Source: Apoda limacodes (Eukaryota > Arthropoda > Insecta > Lepidoptera > Limacodidae). Taken from it: DNA of 64,000 nucleotides. The notes beneath the pieces were generated by a model. That model searched no databases. It saw only the letters and a program-made list of their open reading frames with translations, and was not told the DNA's origin. The stretch is from positions 5,151,001-5,215,000 of the forward strand of contig OX291547.1 of the NCBI GenBank assembly GCA_946406115.1, in the 5' to 3' direction. Positions 9,849 to 22,101 of the stretch are shown in pieces; the stretch's first letter is position 1; every line of letters begins with the position of its first letter. The position numbers and the translations under genes are program-made.

Positions 9849-12800
9849 GTAAGTAATCAATTATCTAGTTATTTATAGAAATAATATTTTTGGGGCAATT
9901 AAAAGACTTATTAATTTAGTGATGCTTATTGACAGTGGGTCATACAGTTAACTACTGTATAGTAGTAGCCCAGCTGTACACCAAAGGTCAATACCATGGT
10001 ATTCATCCCTTCATAGTTCAAGTAAGAGATGAAGACACTCACAAGCCTCTGCCTGGTATTAAGGTAGGAGATATAGGGGCTAAGTTGGCTCTCAATGTGC
10101 TTAACAATGGCTACATATGCTTCAACAAAGTAAGGATTCCCAGGACGCATATGCTGATGAAGTATGCTCAGGTGTTGGAGGTAAGTCATGTCAACTTTGC
10201 ATCTTTATCAGGATCATACGTTTTTTTGGCGTATGTTTTTCTTCACCGAAAAGCCAGTGGTGTTAGTAATTAATGTACTTGAGATATTAAAAAAAAACAT
10301 CGGTACACGCAGGATTCTAACCTCCGCCACTCAGGACGCAAAGTGAAATCGAAACCCAATAAGCCACCACTGACTTAAAAATTATGGCATACAACAAATG
10401 TTCAACAATCGTTTAGTTCCAGAACAGAACTGTCTATATCTTCTGCTGGTAGATTTTAATATCATTGTAAGGAAGTAAAAATATTAACGATTTGTTTAAA
10501 TTCAAGTTATAATATACCTACGTCTAGCGCTTGATTGATGTTCGGAGTAGTCAAATGTTTAATACTTTTTGTATCATTACGTGCAGGCAAAGCGGTATCT
10601 TTGACCTTAATTACTCTCACGGGCTTTTTCTTTGTTAATTTCATTTTTCTCAAGACAAGTTCATAGAACCTACGGGCGGTAATGACGTGCTTGTACTATC
10701 AAGAAGAAGTTGAATAGATGCAAAATATGAACTAAGCACCAAGCAAGCAATTTCAAGTTTTAATTTTAGCCAAAACTTTTTAATTATCTAAATATCTAGG
10801 GGGTGTCGTTGTTTTCTCTCCTTCTATTCCCGCCATTTCGATTGTGTTTTGGTGAGTAGATAAATTATTTATTCATATATTATTTATTCACTCATATTTC
10901 TATTTTTATTAGCAAATATGATGAAAAACTTTTTGTGTAACACGGACGGTACGGAAATTACAAATTCGAGTCATTAAGCCTTCGGCCTTCAGCCTTGGAC
11001 TTGTAAATAGCCTCTCGTTAGTAATTTTCTCCTTACTACTCTTAATACACAATGTACTATCACACAATTCCGTCGATTAAGGTTACTATTTTTCTGTTCA
11101 TAGGATGGTACATTTGTTAAATCTCGCAATAGCAAACTGAGCTATGGAGCGATGGTGTTTGTGAGAGTGATAATAGTCTTGGACACGGTAAACTTTATGT
11201 CAAAAGCCGTTACAATAGCAATCAGATACTCAGTGATTGGACGACAGTCAAAACTGAAAGAAAGGTAGATGAGAAAAATGTGTTATAAGTAAATGACACC
11301 ATTTTTAACATAGTTCTTCGTTATATTGAGAATTTCCTTAATTCTTTAGTGAGCCGGAGTATAAGATCCTCGACTATGTGACTCAGCAGCACAAGGTACT
11401 AATCGGAATTGCCTCATGCCATGCTGTGAGGACTACAGCTGCTCGACTTTGGGACACATACATTAACGTAACCGAGCAACTGAATAGCGGAAACATGGAG
11501 AGATCACCAGAGGTAAGTTGGTGGGATTGAAAAACTAATCTTCATGTTACGCTAACAGTCATCTAAATAGCCTCCTATTTTGTTTATTCTTTTAGTTGCA
11601 TGCACTGGCTTGCTGTTTGAAGGCAGTAAGCACTTCTGACACGGCCTACTTCGTGGAGCGCTGTCGCCAAGCATGTGGTGGTCTCGGGTACATGCAGTCT
11701 TCTAACTTCCCTTCCATCTATGGGATGGTAACCGCAGCGATTACTTATGAAGGAGAGAATACTGTGTTGTTTTTGCAAACTGCAAGGTAATCAAGGCTTT
11801 CGAATTGATCCCGGACGCCGAGATAGAGGCTAAGATTATACCGTATATCTTGGAAAAATTAACTGGACTTTAAGAATAATAAATTGTGTAGAAATTACTT
11901 AATAATGGCATTAAGGAATAACATTTGGTAGCGTGCATTACCATAGAGCTAAGGATCGAAAATCTCTCCTGGGCCGCTTCAGGGTGCATTGTTGCCTTTA
12001 GTGCACAGCATATGTAAAGAGGTTGGAAACAGGTTGTACAACAAAAATTGGGTGATGAGGAAAGTGGAGTAGAACATGGCATCTACAAATTTATGATAAT
12101 TTCTTGTTGGGGTTGGCATTATCACATAAATCGTAGACTATGTTTAGAACATTTTTATCCACCGGGCAAAATCCGTTTACCTGTGTGCCTTTTCCAAATA
12201 ACTTTAATAAATGTAGTTTATGCTAAGTCGTAATAATTTTTTTCTAGATTCCTTGTGAAGACCTGGCAACAAATCGACACGGGCAATTTAACTCCAAATG
12301 TGGCTTATTTTAAGGAAATTTCTGCTATAGGATTTCCAAGTCGTTGGGAAAATTCAGTGGAAGGAATTATTCGCGGATTTCAAATATCAGCTGTAAGGTT
12401 AGTATGTTCGTAAATTTTAATCCTAACAAACATGTAGTACATGTTTTATATGCAATAAAACCATTGAATTACCAATAACTAATTTGGCAATCGCACTCAG
12501 ATCAAATAAAAAGCAACTGCAACATTGTATAACTTTTTGTGTAGTTTTTGTTTCCCAACTCCTTACATTCTCATATACGTCGTTACATTAAATTATCCTT
12601 AATATATACTAACATGTAAAGTCCTTCGTAATAATTAAGATTTAGTGGGTGGAGTGGAAACACATTTTTTCACTATATATACATATTATTTATGTTCTGA
12701 CCTTACAGCATTAAACTAATTCTGACTGTTAAAATTATACGTGGTTTTAATAATTGTAGGAAAATTTCGTCGTGTGTAGATATAATGAAAAGAAGGGTGG

Positions 12801-15800
12801 CGGCGGGAATGGCATTTGAAGATGCATGGAACATGACGTCGGTGCAGTTGGTTTCAGCGGCGGAGGTGCGTACGTATCTACTATAAAGTTGTCTACGTAC
12901 TAACTTTTTTACTGTATTCTCATTTTAAATATTTCGCCTGTGACTAAAGCACAAATAATTGCACTACTAACCTCGAAAATGAGGTTTTATAATATGTCCT
13001 ATGTTGCAACACTTGCAACCATTGGAATTGCAACTAAAATAATATCGAACCAAAATCAAATTTGGCATGTTGCGTTGATAGTTTAAAAGTGCCTACATCC
13101 CTGTATTAAACAAATCTTTCTATGAGAATTTATGAATAGAACCACTTAAAATCATATGTTTTCTTATAATCAAACTTGTAAATGTATTGTTGTAAAGATT
13201 CATGGTTAATATCACTATTAAACATATAGTCTTACGGGGTTCTTACCGTGTTTAGCCGAGGAAATGAGCTCCCGATATTTCAGTGCTGTTGCAAGCACCA
13301 TGATTGCGGGATGACATGTCCCAGTAAAACATTATGTTTAAACTTGTATGAGCTAAATCCAAATTTAGTTAAATTTGATGCAGTGAAAGATGGTCTCAAA
13401 TCCTTACTACATGTTAGTTCAGTCCAGTCATTTTGTCTGGGAACAACTGTCAAATAAATGAAACTAAACCGAAAAAGCTGATTTTTAGATTCTCATTATG
13501 TATGGCTTATAGAAAAGCCTGAATTGAAATAAAAAAGTGGTAAATTGTGTTCGTTTTTAGATAATTGAGAAAGAATTTCCTTTGTACCAATTAATCTTAA
13601 TTGAAAAACTTTAACAATACAACAAAAAAATATATATTTATCATCGCAATTTTAATATCATAACGTAGAGCTATCATAAAAAAACAAATAAAAATAATCC
13701 CCTCTTCCAAGACGGCAGAGGAAACTCAACTCATATGATCAATTTGAAGACAAATAACAATAAGAATATGTTGATCCGTGTATCAAGAGTACATAATTTT
13801 AAAAGCATTGAATTAATTAAAAGCATTAATAATTACAAATAAGTATTAAATTTTCTAGGCACACTGCAGAGTGATTATTATTTCTACATGCCACGAAGAA
13901 ACTCTAAGGACAGTTATTACTGCTTCTCCAGCGCTGAAAGTGGTTTTGCAGCAGCTTGTTGAGCTGTATGCGGTGTATTGGGCACTCGAGAAACTCGGTG
14001 ACTTGCTTCTAGTAAGTATATTTTATACACTTATTTTTTTGGAATGACACGCGCCTGATACCTTTGCCACATACATGTGAATAGATAAGTGGTATTCAAA
14101 AACAAAACAACACACAACAGTTAATTCATTTTACTTCTTCGTCATTTCGGTATTCGATGATACAGAAATAAGGAAAAAATTTACTTGATCTTGTTGTAAT
14201 AAAAATATAGCGGAAATGGCTTAAATAAAATAAAGTAGCTATCGGGGGCAATCTTATAAGTTATTCTTATTCTTATATCTTATATGTCTTCATATACATA
14301 TTCACAATTAACAATTAATACACACCACATTTTCAATAATGATATCAATTCCTTGTTAACATCCTCCTCATTGGTTAGAATATTGTGGCGGTTTTTTTTT
14401 GTGTAATGAATCTTTCAAAATATCAGTACCACTAAGGTGGCCAACAAGCTCACTGTCACCGTAGCCTATGAAAGCTTGCAACACCAGCGGCAATACTCGC
14501 GCGATGCCGACCCTTTAAAAATCTAATCACTTCTTTCTTGAAGTACACCATACTAGTCCTTAGAAAAGGGAGCTCATTCCACAACTTAAGTGTTCCCGAG
14601 AGGCAGTTCCTTTGGCACCGCACTGTGCTGACCTTTTAGGTTCTAAGGTGTGAATACTAAACTACATACTTAACTAGGTAAAACATACTGGTGTATTTGT
14701 AAAGCTCTAAATCGTGTAAATCTAAAAGAAGAACTGTTTGTGAATAGTGGACTTTGACCAGTGACCGCGACAAAGAATTTTAACGTATATTTCTTGCTTT
14801 CTATTTACACAACATTCTGTTGGTCCTTCGAGCCGATCTCTTTTTTTTAACATTTCCAACAATACTTAATAACCTACACTTAAACATTACATTCATACGA
14901 TTTGAACGCATACTCAAACTTTTACTTTATTTTATTTTTTATACCACTAAGGTGGCAAACAAGTCTACGGTCCGCTTCAAGGTAAGCGGTCACCGTAGCC
15001 TATGGACGCTTGCAACACCAGAGGCATCACTCGCGCGTTGCCGACCCTTCAGAAATCTAATAACTTCTTTCTTGAAGAACCCCATACTGTAGTCCTTAGA
15101 GAAAACCTTGGTAGGGAGCTCATTCCACACCCCAAGTGTTCGCGGGAGGAAGTTTCTCTGAAACCGCACTGTACGCGACCATTTCGGTTCTAAAGTGTGA
15201 GAATGAATTCCCTGCCGATGGCGAGCGGTGCGATGGTAGAAAGTAGCCGTGGGCATCATTTCGAACAATTCTTCAGAACACAACCCATTGTACAAGCGGT
15301 AGAACAACATGGCAGAGAAAACTATAGATTTATTTTTCAAACATGTTTTAACTAATAACTTTTAAAAAAGCTCTAATTTTAATTATTTTAGAAGTCAAAC
15401 GGCAAAGTTTAGAGCCTACAAACTTATTTGAGTAATCTTAATGGAGCAAAACTCTTGCAAACAATAAGTAGATATCTACATATTATTTTTCCACTTAAAA
15501 ATATTATCTTTTTTAATAACTGACGTCATCCACTTTATGTGTGTCGAAATTGTCTAACTAACATTGGAAAATCGGGAAAGCAATTATCCTACAAAATGGA
15601 TGGATTGACTTGTAATTGTTAGTCAGACAATTTTCACACCACACCAAATTGACATGTTTTACACCTGCGCACTTCATTAGCAACCTCTATCGAGATTTTT
15701 TAAAGAGGAAAACGGTCTCGTCGACCCGAAGCTACTTACGAAGATTCAGCCTGTTATTAATAACAAAAAAAAAGAGGCGGTGGCTGCTGAACTAACAATA

Positions 15801-18800
15801 ATGTCGCTGTCACCGCATTTAATTTGTGTCGCACTCGCTCGCAGTCAATAGGAAAACAAGTGCAACAGCACTGAATGTGCCAACGCGATCAGATGCACAA
15901 TGTTTTCTAAATTCCCGACGAGAACTCTGTCTCTCTGTTTGTGTTATCGTAGCGCCCAAACGGATGAATTTTACTTCATAGGTTTTACAACCCTGTCATT
16001 CCCAATGCACAAGTAAAACGAACAATTTCATTCGCTTAATGTTAAACCTTTTAAATTGAAAAACGATTAAATTTTGAAGTAACTCCAAAACTGACCTGCG
16101 TTTATAAAATAGGTTCCTATAGCTGGCGGACCTAATTCTCACTTCATCCGAGATAATCTCGTATTAGAGATTATCTGGAAGGCACTACCTCGACTGTAAA
16201 ATTTCGATCGTCGACATCATTTTCGCGTTTGCTGTATTCTCACTGTCAATCGAAACAACCTTCGAACAAAATGTCGTTCGAAGCGGCGGAATGTTGCCAT
16301 TGTGAACCGGTTACGTTATGAGGTACGTTCCGTTGCACAGTTTTAAAGCGTTTTTTAAAACGCCTATTCTAATATGCCTCTTTTGATATATTAAAAAAGG
16401 GTTCGGTGACTACAAAATGTTTGAAGCAAGATTTTACTTGTGTTTCATTATTATTAATAAGGAAATTATAAGTATAACTGAGTTTGTAAACTAAATCCCT
16501 ATTTCGAGAAATTGCTTTAATCTTTAAACGGAACGTATGTAGACATAAATAAAAAAAACTCTGTTTGTTTTTGTTGAGAGTTGTATTTGTTTATTTGGTT
16601 GAGAATTTTAGGTTTTTTTTTTTAATATTATAATGGGCTCGCACGGTCTTAGCAGATCATTTATGCGTTTGCCAGAGTCAAAGTCAATTATATTATATCG
16701 TATCGTGGCGCGGGCGTTACCGCGCGTCCTCGTTTTCAAGTCCCAAGATTGGGCGGGAGATTTGGTGTGGATCCTCAGACATTGCGCGTCATGTCCTGCT
16801 TATTACTTCATAATTTACTATTCATGAGCCTTCGCTGCACAATCCTTAACACGCTTTCGTAAAAAATGCTAAGATATATACATCGAAAGTCACTAAATGA
16901 ATTTAGAAAAATTAAACAGAAAAAAACATCACTCCTTCTTAAGATTCGCGCCAAAACTCCTTTGATTCGAATTTTAGGTTATTCTTATTTTTCAAAGGTG
17001 TAATTATGTTTCACATGAAATTACCACCTAGTATTATCAAAATACTACGCAGCACTAAAGATAGCGGCGCCGGACCTCAAACATTTTTGTTAGTGAATGT
17101 GAAAAATGTGAACCTATAGTGTTTGTTATGATGAAAATATATAGAAATAGAAGAATATTAGTTTGGGCTGTACAAAAGGGGGCGCTGAGAAAAAAGACTT
17201 CCCTTGCGCCCCCTTTTAGTTACTCTGGCCGTAATAAAGGTAAAAAAATATCATATTTGGTAATATAAGTTTTTTTTTTCCACCCTTTTAATTACTCAGA
17301 CCTATATTTTACTTTAGATTTTAGGACATGTAGTTCACGCTAAGAGTAGAATTAATGTTTAGAACCCAATCATTTTGAACTAAATTTGTCATGATTCGCA
17401 TGCGAGCTGTAGTCTTGAACGGTCCCGACCACTCGAAGCAGTTCGAGCGGCTTGCGTTCGAGAAATGTCGGATTCAACATTACCAGAATTGCTTAACTAC
17501 ATTTTCGTTCGAGAAAAGTTTAAATTCGTACTTTATTTCGAATTCGTGATCAATTCGATCGCGTGAGAATTGGCTCCGTTCGAGAATTGGCGAGAAAAAG
17601 TTATGCCATTGGCATTTATTTTCCTCTCAAGGCACATAAAATAACTGATTAAAGTACACTATTGTGGTAACTTGACTACATCCCGCCTTAGTTTATTTTA
17701 AAAATATTCGCACCTAACCAAGCTGGAAACTCGGTCTTCGATTGACCGCTGCTGTCCAAAATAATATATTCTACTCAGTTATAAGTTTTGCGTATCTGGC
17801 CAATTTTGTGTATCTGAGCCCTAGTCTATCCTATGAACTTAAATTTTCTTGGTTTTCTGGATCTTCATGGGTTGCTAAACGCATGATCGATGGGTTGTAT
17901 CTAAAATCATTAAGCAAAATAGTCGTCTCAATATGCCTGAGAAGAAAGCGGTTTCTCTATCTTTACCAACTAAATTTCATCTACAAAAAATGCGTTTACG
18001 TTCTACTGTTAGATCTATGACCGTGTTACAGCTAGGGCCAACACGTCCTGGCCCCTTTAGGGTTCTTTTGTATCACTTTGGTACAAAATACAAAAAACCA
18101 CGCGATTTGCTACTAGCCTTATTTTATCTTTCTCCAAAAAGAATGAAGAAAAAAAGCTCAAGGAGTCATTAATTAATTGCACTAACAAGATCACGCTTGA
18201 TGCAAGATCTCATTATTATACAAATACCCTCATTACCTCTAGATGTTTAGCAATGTACTGTTGTGAATTTGTAATGTATATGACTTACTGAATATTTAAA
18301 GAGAAATAAAGTTATTCATATTCTATTCTATTTCCTATTGTTAATGTTATCTAAATATATGAGTAAAAAATACTTTATAAAATAAACTTAGCTTATTTTA
18401 TATTATTATTTTATTTACATTACATAAGTGTAAGTTATTGGTTTATTTACATGAAATATATATAATTAAACTCAAACACAATATAAAAACTTTTAAATAT
18501 TTGAAATATTTCAGACAAAGATAGCTTATTTTTACGAAGCCTTTGAAGAATTTTTTTTTAAAAAACTAATTTTTTTTTTATATTTTTAATTCTTTTATAC
18601 CTATAGATAATGCAAATAAAACAATAATAAAATAGTATGGAGTTATAATTTTAGGTAAAAAGTATAAAGGACTATTTCTCATTTTTTAATCTGTATATGT
18701 CTCTTATTGGTGAACTAGGTGCTATTGTTATCCAATTGTTCCAGTACACCTCCATATCGAAGGAAGACGTAGACAAGCTCCGTGGCTGGTATGAGGAGCT

Positions 18801-20966
18801 GTTGACTGATCTCCGACCAAACGCTGTTGGCCTGGTCGATGCGTTTGATCTTCCTGATGAAGTAAGTCACTAAGTTTAATAAAAATCAATTAAGAAGCAA
18901 TTAAGACATCTCAGTACAGATACATTCTTTATAAGCAGCGTTGCAGCAATATATATAGGCTTACCCTTTGTCAAGTGGTTGGGGAAACGAGGCTGCTTCC
19001 CTTATTATATGGTGTGTCTAGCCCATTCTGGGGATAAAAAACGTGTAGATAGAAAAACATTATGGTTTTTTTTTTTTTTTTTTTTTTTTAATACCACTAA
19101 GGTGGCAAACAAGCTTACGGCCCGCCTGATGGTAAGCGGTCACCGTAGCCTATGGACGCTTGCAACACCAGGGGTATCACTTGCGCGTTGTCGACCCTTC
19201 AGAAATCTAATAACTTCTTTCTTGAAGAACTCCATACTGTAGTCCTTGCAGAAAACCTTGGCAGGGAGCTCATTCCACAACTTAAGCGATCGCGGGAGGA
19301 AGTTTCTCTGAAACCGCACTGTACGCGACCATTTAGGTTCTAAAGTGTGAGAATGAATTCCCTGCCGATGGCGAGCGGTGCGATGGTAAATAGTAGCCGT
19401 GGGCATCATTTCGAACAATTCCTCAAAACACAACCCATTGTACAAGCGGTAGAACACACACATTGAGGCAAAGTCTCTCTTCAGACTTAAGGGCTCGATA
19501 CCGCAAGTGAGTTTGGAATCGTCGACAATTCTCACAGCCCGTCGTTGAACCGAGTCAAAAGGGCCAAGCTGGTATCCGGGTGCACCTGCCCAGAATATTA
19601 TAAGTATTATAACAGTTTAAAGGTAAATGCAATTTTTGGAAATTTGACATTGAAATTAAGAAAAACAAAGTCAACGTGAAAAAGACTGCAAGGAAAATTT
19701 TGTGTTTTATTATTGGTTTTGTTAAACACATGATAATTACTAAGTGAAGTTTCTATATTTGTTATTTTTATTGCATGTCAAAATTAAAAAAAATTGTTAT
19801 ATTCACGACATACATATTTTAATAAAAAGGATTTTTGAAAATCCAGTCACTGATAGTGTAAATTATGGAATGAAAATTGTACCTATAGGAAAATATTTTT
19901 AAAGCAATTCAGGTACCTTATTAAAATTTAGATAAATAAATAGACTGCAATACCAATAATAAAAATGTTGTTTAGAATTTCTCAATAATCATCCCCTGTT
20001 AGTAAGGGTTTGAATTTCGTGATGATAAGTTTATGGAACCATTGTATATTAATCGACTTAAGAGGAAATATAGACCCAAGCAAATACATATATAAAATAG
20101 GTATTTGGAATACAATTGCTGTCGCGTAAAGACTTGGTCCAAGACACCTATGTGCGATAGGGACAACTGTGCCATAGGCTAATTATACCTAGTCACAATC
20201 ATCAAATCGGTCATTTGTAATTTCTACTTTTCTCCTTCAAATCTCAACCGAATTACTTATCTAGGAAGTTAATGAAGTATTTATTCTATGTCTGTATATT
20301 TTCTTTCCATAAAATTAGATTACATATTCGTACACGTCTGGCATGTCTGAGGATGTCACAAAAAAGAGGCAATTGTTGCAGGTTCCAATTTATACAAATA
20401 ACATTTAAAAAAATTAATTGCGCATTCAAAATAAAATTATAAGTCTAATGCGAAAATTCAGGGAGGAAACAACGGAAAACGTTTGTATAGGTAAAAACAG
20501 CCTAATATATCCTCTTAAGTACTTGGAATTTTAGACAAAACACTTTACAATCTAAATTAGTAATGAAAAAGTTCTATCCTAAAAAAAAATCTAAAAGGTT
20601 TAGTGTTTATATAAGTTCAGGTATAATTCGCGCCACGTAATTTGAACTAAAATGACGGCCGTCTGCGCAGGTACAGTACGGAGAAATGTACTAACGAACC
20701 AAAAATGTGTTACTGCGCAGGTTCAACTTACGTGGCGCTATTTATTACATATGGAAAGGTGCAGCGGAGTAAGTACTAGTAAAGGACTTAAATTCTAAGT
20801 TAATGAATCCTAAATGTTACAGGTGCTGCGTTCAACCCTGGGCGCATATGACGGTCGCGTGTATGAACAGCTGATGAAGGAGGCGCTCAAATGTCCTCTC
20901 AACGCAGAACCCGTCAACCAGAGTTACCATAAGTACCTTAAACCCTTCATGCAAGGAAAACTGTGA
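9725..20966 (+). CDS. ACOX1: Peroxisomal acyl-CoA oxidase, 5'-partial (exons 4A-13)
   Basis: Exons: 9725-9848 (4A), 9936-10180, 11104-11264, 11350-11512, 11596-11786, 12248-12397, 12760-12865, 13859-14011, 18745-18861, 20823-20966 (TGA 20964-20966). They encode residues 151-667 of the ACOX protein: the FAD/acyl-CoA middle domain, the helical domain with YEGENTV (catalytic Glu about 433) and the C-terminal domain ending GKL. Exons 1-3 would lie left of the window if the tandem array continues. Unlike the second copy, base 11505 is C, making residue 379 Ser in ERSPE instead of Leu in ERLPE. Leu-Pro-Glu-Leu-His-Ala is the usual family sequence here, so Ser looks derived or an error. Only 87 bp separate exons 4A and 5. 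Confidence 0.9.
10290..10378 (-). repeat. tRNA-derived SINE-like repeat (ACOX intron 5)
   Basis: On the minus strand an A-box-like TGGCTTATTGG (10356-10366) is followed by a B-box-like GGTTAGAATCC (10312-10322), the internal RNA polymerase III promoter layout. No tRNA fold was found. It resembles the repeat at 31094. The second copy is at 42508-42596. Confidence 0.5.
10379..11103. other. ACOX intron 5 remainder
   Basis: No gene or known repeat recognised. AT-rich; it ends at the acceptor ttcatag/GATGG. The second copy is at 42597-43321. Confidence 0.5.
11808..11883 (+). other. Coding-like stretch with stop and AATAAA in ACOX intron 8
   Basis: Immediately after exon 8, a frame different from ACOX reads [20 protein letters not shown] and then closes with TAA (11871-11873). 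AATAAA follows 4 nt later (11878-11883). Composition looks coding-like, but I recognise no family, and a TGA upstream limits the frame. It may be a fragment of a processed copy of another gene, or chance. The second copy is at 44026-44101. Confidence 0.25.
12866..13858. other. ACOX intron 10
   Basis: 993 bp with no recognised gene. A short open frame near 13248-13457 has no family resemblance. The second copy is at 45084-46076. Confidence 0.5.
14427..14660 (-). mobile_element. Non-LTR retrotransposon 3' fragment, degenerate (ACOX intron 11)
   Basis: Diverged copy of the element at 19066-19600, recognisable from ACCACTAAGGTGGCCAACAA through AGGGAGCTCATTCCACAACT to the GGTTCTAAGGTGTG motif. 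It has no intact frame. The second copy is at 46645-46878. Confidence 0.7.
14941..15316 (-). mobile_element. Non-LTR retrotransposon 3' fragment (ACOX intron 11)
   Basis: The minus-strand frame 14990-15340 ends with the C-terminal tail typical of LINE reverse transcriptase proteins, including [21 protein letters not shown]-rich run on the plus strand (14921-14940) marks the degenerate poly(A) tail. Truncated at its 5' end. The second copy is at 47159-47534. Confidence 0.75.
15317..18744. other. ACOX intron 11 remainder
   Basis: About 3.4 kb without a recognised gene. It holds a 10-bp-arm palindrome (16151-16176), a 12-bp G/C-rich hairpin (17174-17217) and a stretch (17450-17600) where CGTTCGAGAA recurs three times. 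Small open frames at 17742-18172 lack any family signal. The second copy is at 47535-50962. Confidence 0.5.
17174..17217. repeat. Perfect 12-bp inverted repeat
   Basis: AAAAGGGGGCGC (17174-17185) pairs with GCGCCCCCTTTT (17206-17217) across a 20-nt loop, in intron 11. The second copy is at 49392-49435. Confidence 0.6.
19066..19600 (-). mobile_element. Non-LTR retrotransposon, 5'-truncated with poly(A) tail (ACOX intron 12)
   Basis: On the minus strand, frame 19535-19140 encodes 131 aa of the C-terminal tail of a LINE reverse transcriptase protein ([19 protein letters not shown], later [17 protein letters not shown]). Next comes a short 3' tail and 24 uninterrupted T on the plus strand (19066-19089), i.e. 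the poly(A) tail. This is the best preserved of four fragments of the family in the ACOX introns, all antisense to the gene. The remaining parts of intron 12 hold the small TIR element at 20630 and nothing else recognised. The second copy is at 51284-51818. Confidence 0.82.
20630..20738. mobile_element. Short element with inverted ends (MITE-like)
   Basis: GCGCCACGTAATTTGAAC at the left pairs with GTTCAACTTACGTGGCGC at the right, with one mismatch. Inside, CTGCGCAGGT recurs in direct orientation. Length 109 bp, 85 bp before exon 13. The second copy is at 52848-52956. Confidence 0.5.
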
Positions 20967-21086
20967 TTTTTTATTAGAAATGAAAAATACCGAATTTATT
21001 TCTTTTATTTATTACAAAGCTGAAGTAGAAGACAACCATTTTAGCACTTTCTGAACTAATCATCTCACTAAATGTACCTAGCCAAA

Positions 21087-21092
21087 ATTAAA
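21087..21092 (+). terminator. Possible ACOX poly(A) signal (ATTAAA)
   Basis: ATTAAA lies about 120 nt after the ACOX stop codon. No canonical AATAAA was seen on this strand between the stop and this point. The second copy is at 53305-53310. Confidence 0.25.
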
Positions 21093-21161
21093 AACAAGAC
21101 AATAGATTTTCCTTACTAATAGTCAATGTTTTCAAACCTACCAATTGGACTCTATTGTAAA

Positions 21162-21220
21162 ATTACCAATATTATAAATGCGAAAGTTACTCTTTCTGTC
21201 TGTCTGTCTGTCACGATTAA
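21162..21220 (-). repeat. Lepidopteran interspersed repeat fragment
   Basis: AATATTATAAATGCGAAAG followed by a TCTGTCTG run, the same tail as at 9200 but inverted. The second copy is at 53380-53438. Confidence 0.6.
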
Positions 21221-21843
21221 ACCGCTGTACGGATTAAGATTAAATTTAGCTTTTATTCCCATAGTAATAAAAAAATTGAGGCATCTATGCCATATGTTGG
21301 GCATTTATCCCCAAAATCAGTACTGCTAAAAATAATTTATTTTTCGCTTTTATTTAATAGTTACACTTAATAACTCTTCATCGTTATGAAGGTTAAAGAC
21401 CCGGTTTTCATTATAAATAAAAGCTTGTTTAAATACTTTGGCTGTTTGGAAATGCCAATTTCAAAATGTGGTACAACTATCCACTCGTCAACAACGAAAA
21501 GTCAACAACGTTGAACAAAAAAATAAAGGCACCGCTACAAAATTACCCTATGACTGGCTGGACAGCACCTGACTAGCAATGTGTGCCGACATAGGCACAA
21601 GTGTATAATCGATTAGGCTGTAAGTGAATTTGAAAACCTTGAATTTCGTAGTTGGCCTTCGTTGTCTTGCTCCCTATACCTGGCCGTCCCGGTTCAAGAT
21701 GACTTAGTTTTACACTGAGAGTTCGTAAAAAAAAAAACTGAATGTAGCATTAAGTTGCTGATACCTTTACTGTTTTGTGAAATGTTCACGATTCCTTTCG
21801 AAGAAACGTCGCATTCAACGGAACCACTGAGAGAATAGTGGGC

Positions 21844-22101
21844 CTACGGCCATTTCTGTCGCACCCACTGCATCTTCAGGGTTTGTAAAGCGAATACACA
21901 ACTGACGTGAAATGACCCGTCTGTCCAAAGAATTATGCAATCATCTTTTTTTCCTTCATTTCTTTCTTTCGTTACTTTTGTTGGCAAATCCTCAAAAGGA
22001 AACACCCACTGTGTAGATTGTCTTTTAGTTTCGGTTTCGTAACAATATATCCAATTTTTATCACTCGCGACGATGTCAAATACAGCATTCCAGTCACTCA
22101 C
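21844..22101 (-). pseudogene. Mariner-like transposase fragment
   Basis: The minus-strand frame of 85 codons contains DIVASDKNWIYCYETETK, then QWVFPFEDLPTKV, which match the region around the first catalytic Asp of mariner transposases (usual form DIVTGDE.WIY). The frame then drifts and ends, and neither the N-terminal DNA-binding part nor the rest of the DD34D core is seen. It is a dead remnant in the spacer between ACOX genes. No TIRs or TA duplication could be placed. The second copy is at 54062-54319. Confidence 0.7.

Noticed and set aside
12048..12233. 61-codon frame in ACOX intron 8
   Set aside because: No family signal; ends just before the exon 9 acceptor and does not join ACOX in frame.
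16151..16176. AGATAATCTC...GAGATTATCT palindrome as a regulatory site
   Set aside because: Ten-base arms in AT-rich intron DNA are expected by chance; no supporting context.
17742..18172. Overlapping open frames of 92 and 79 codons in intron 11
   Set aside because: No recognisable domain, no splice context, ACOX intron location; likely chance.
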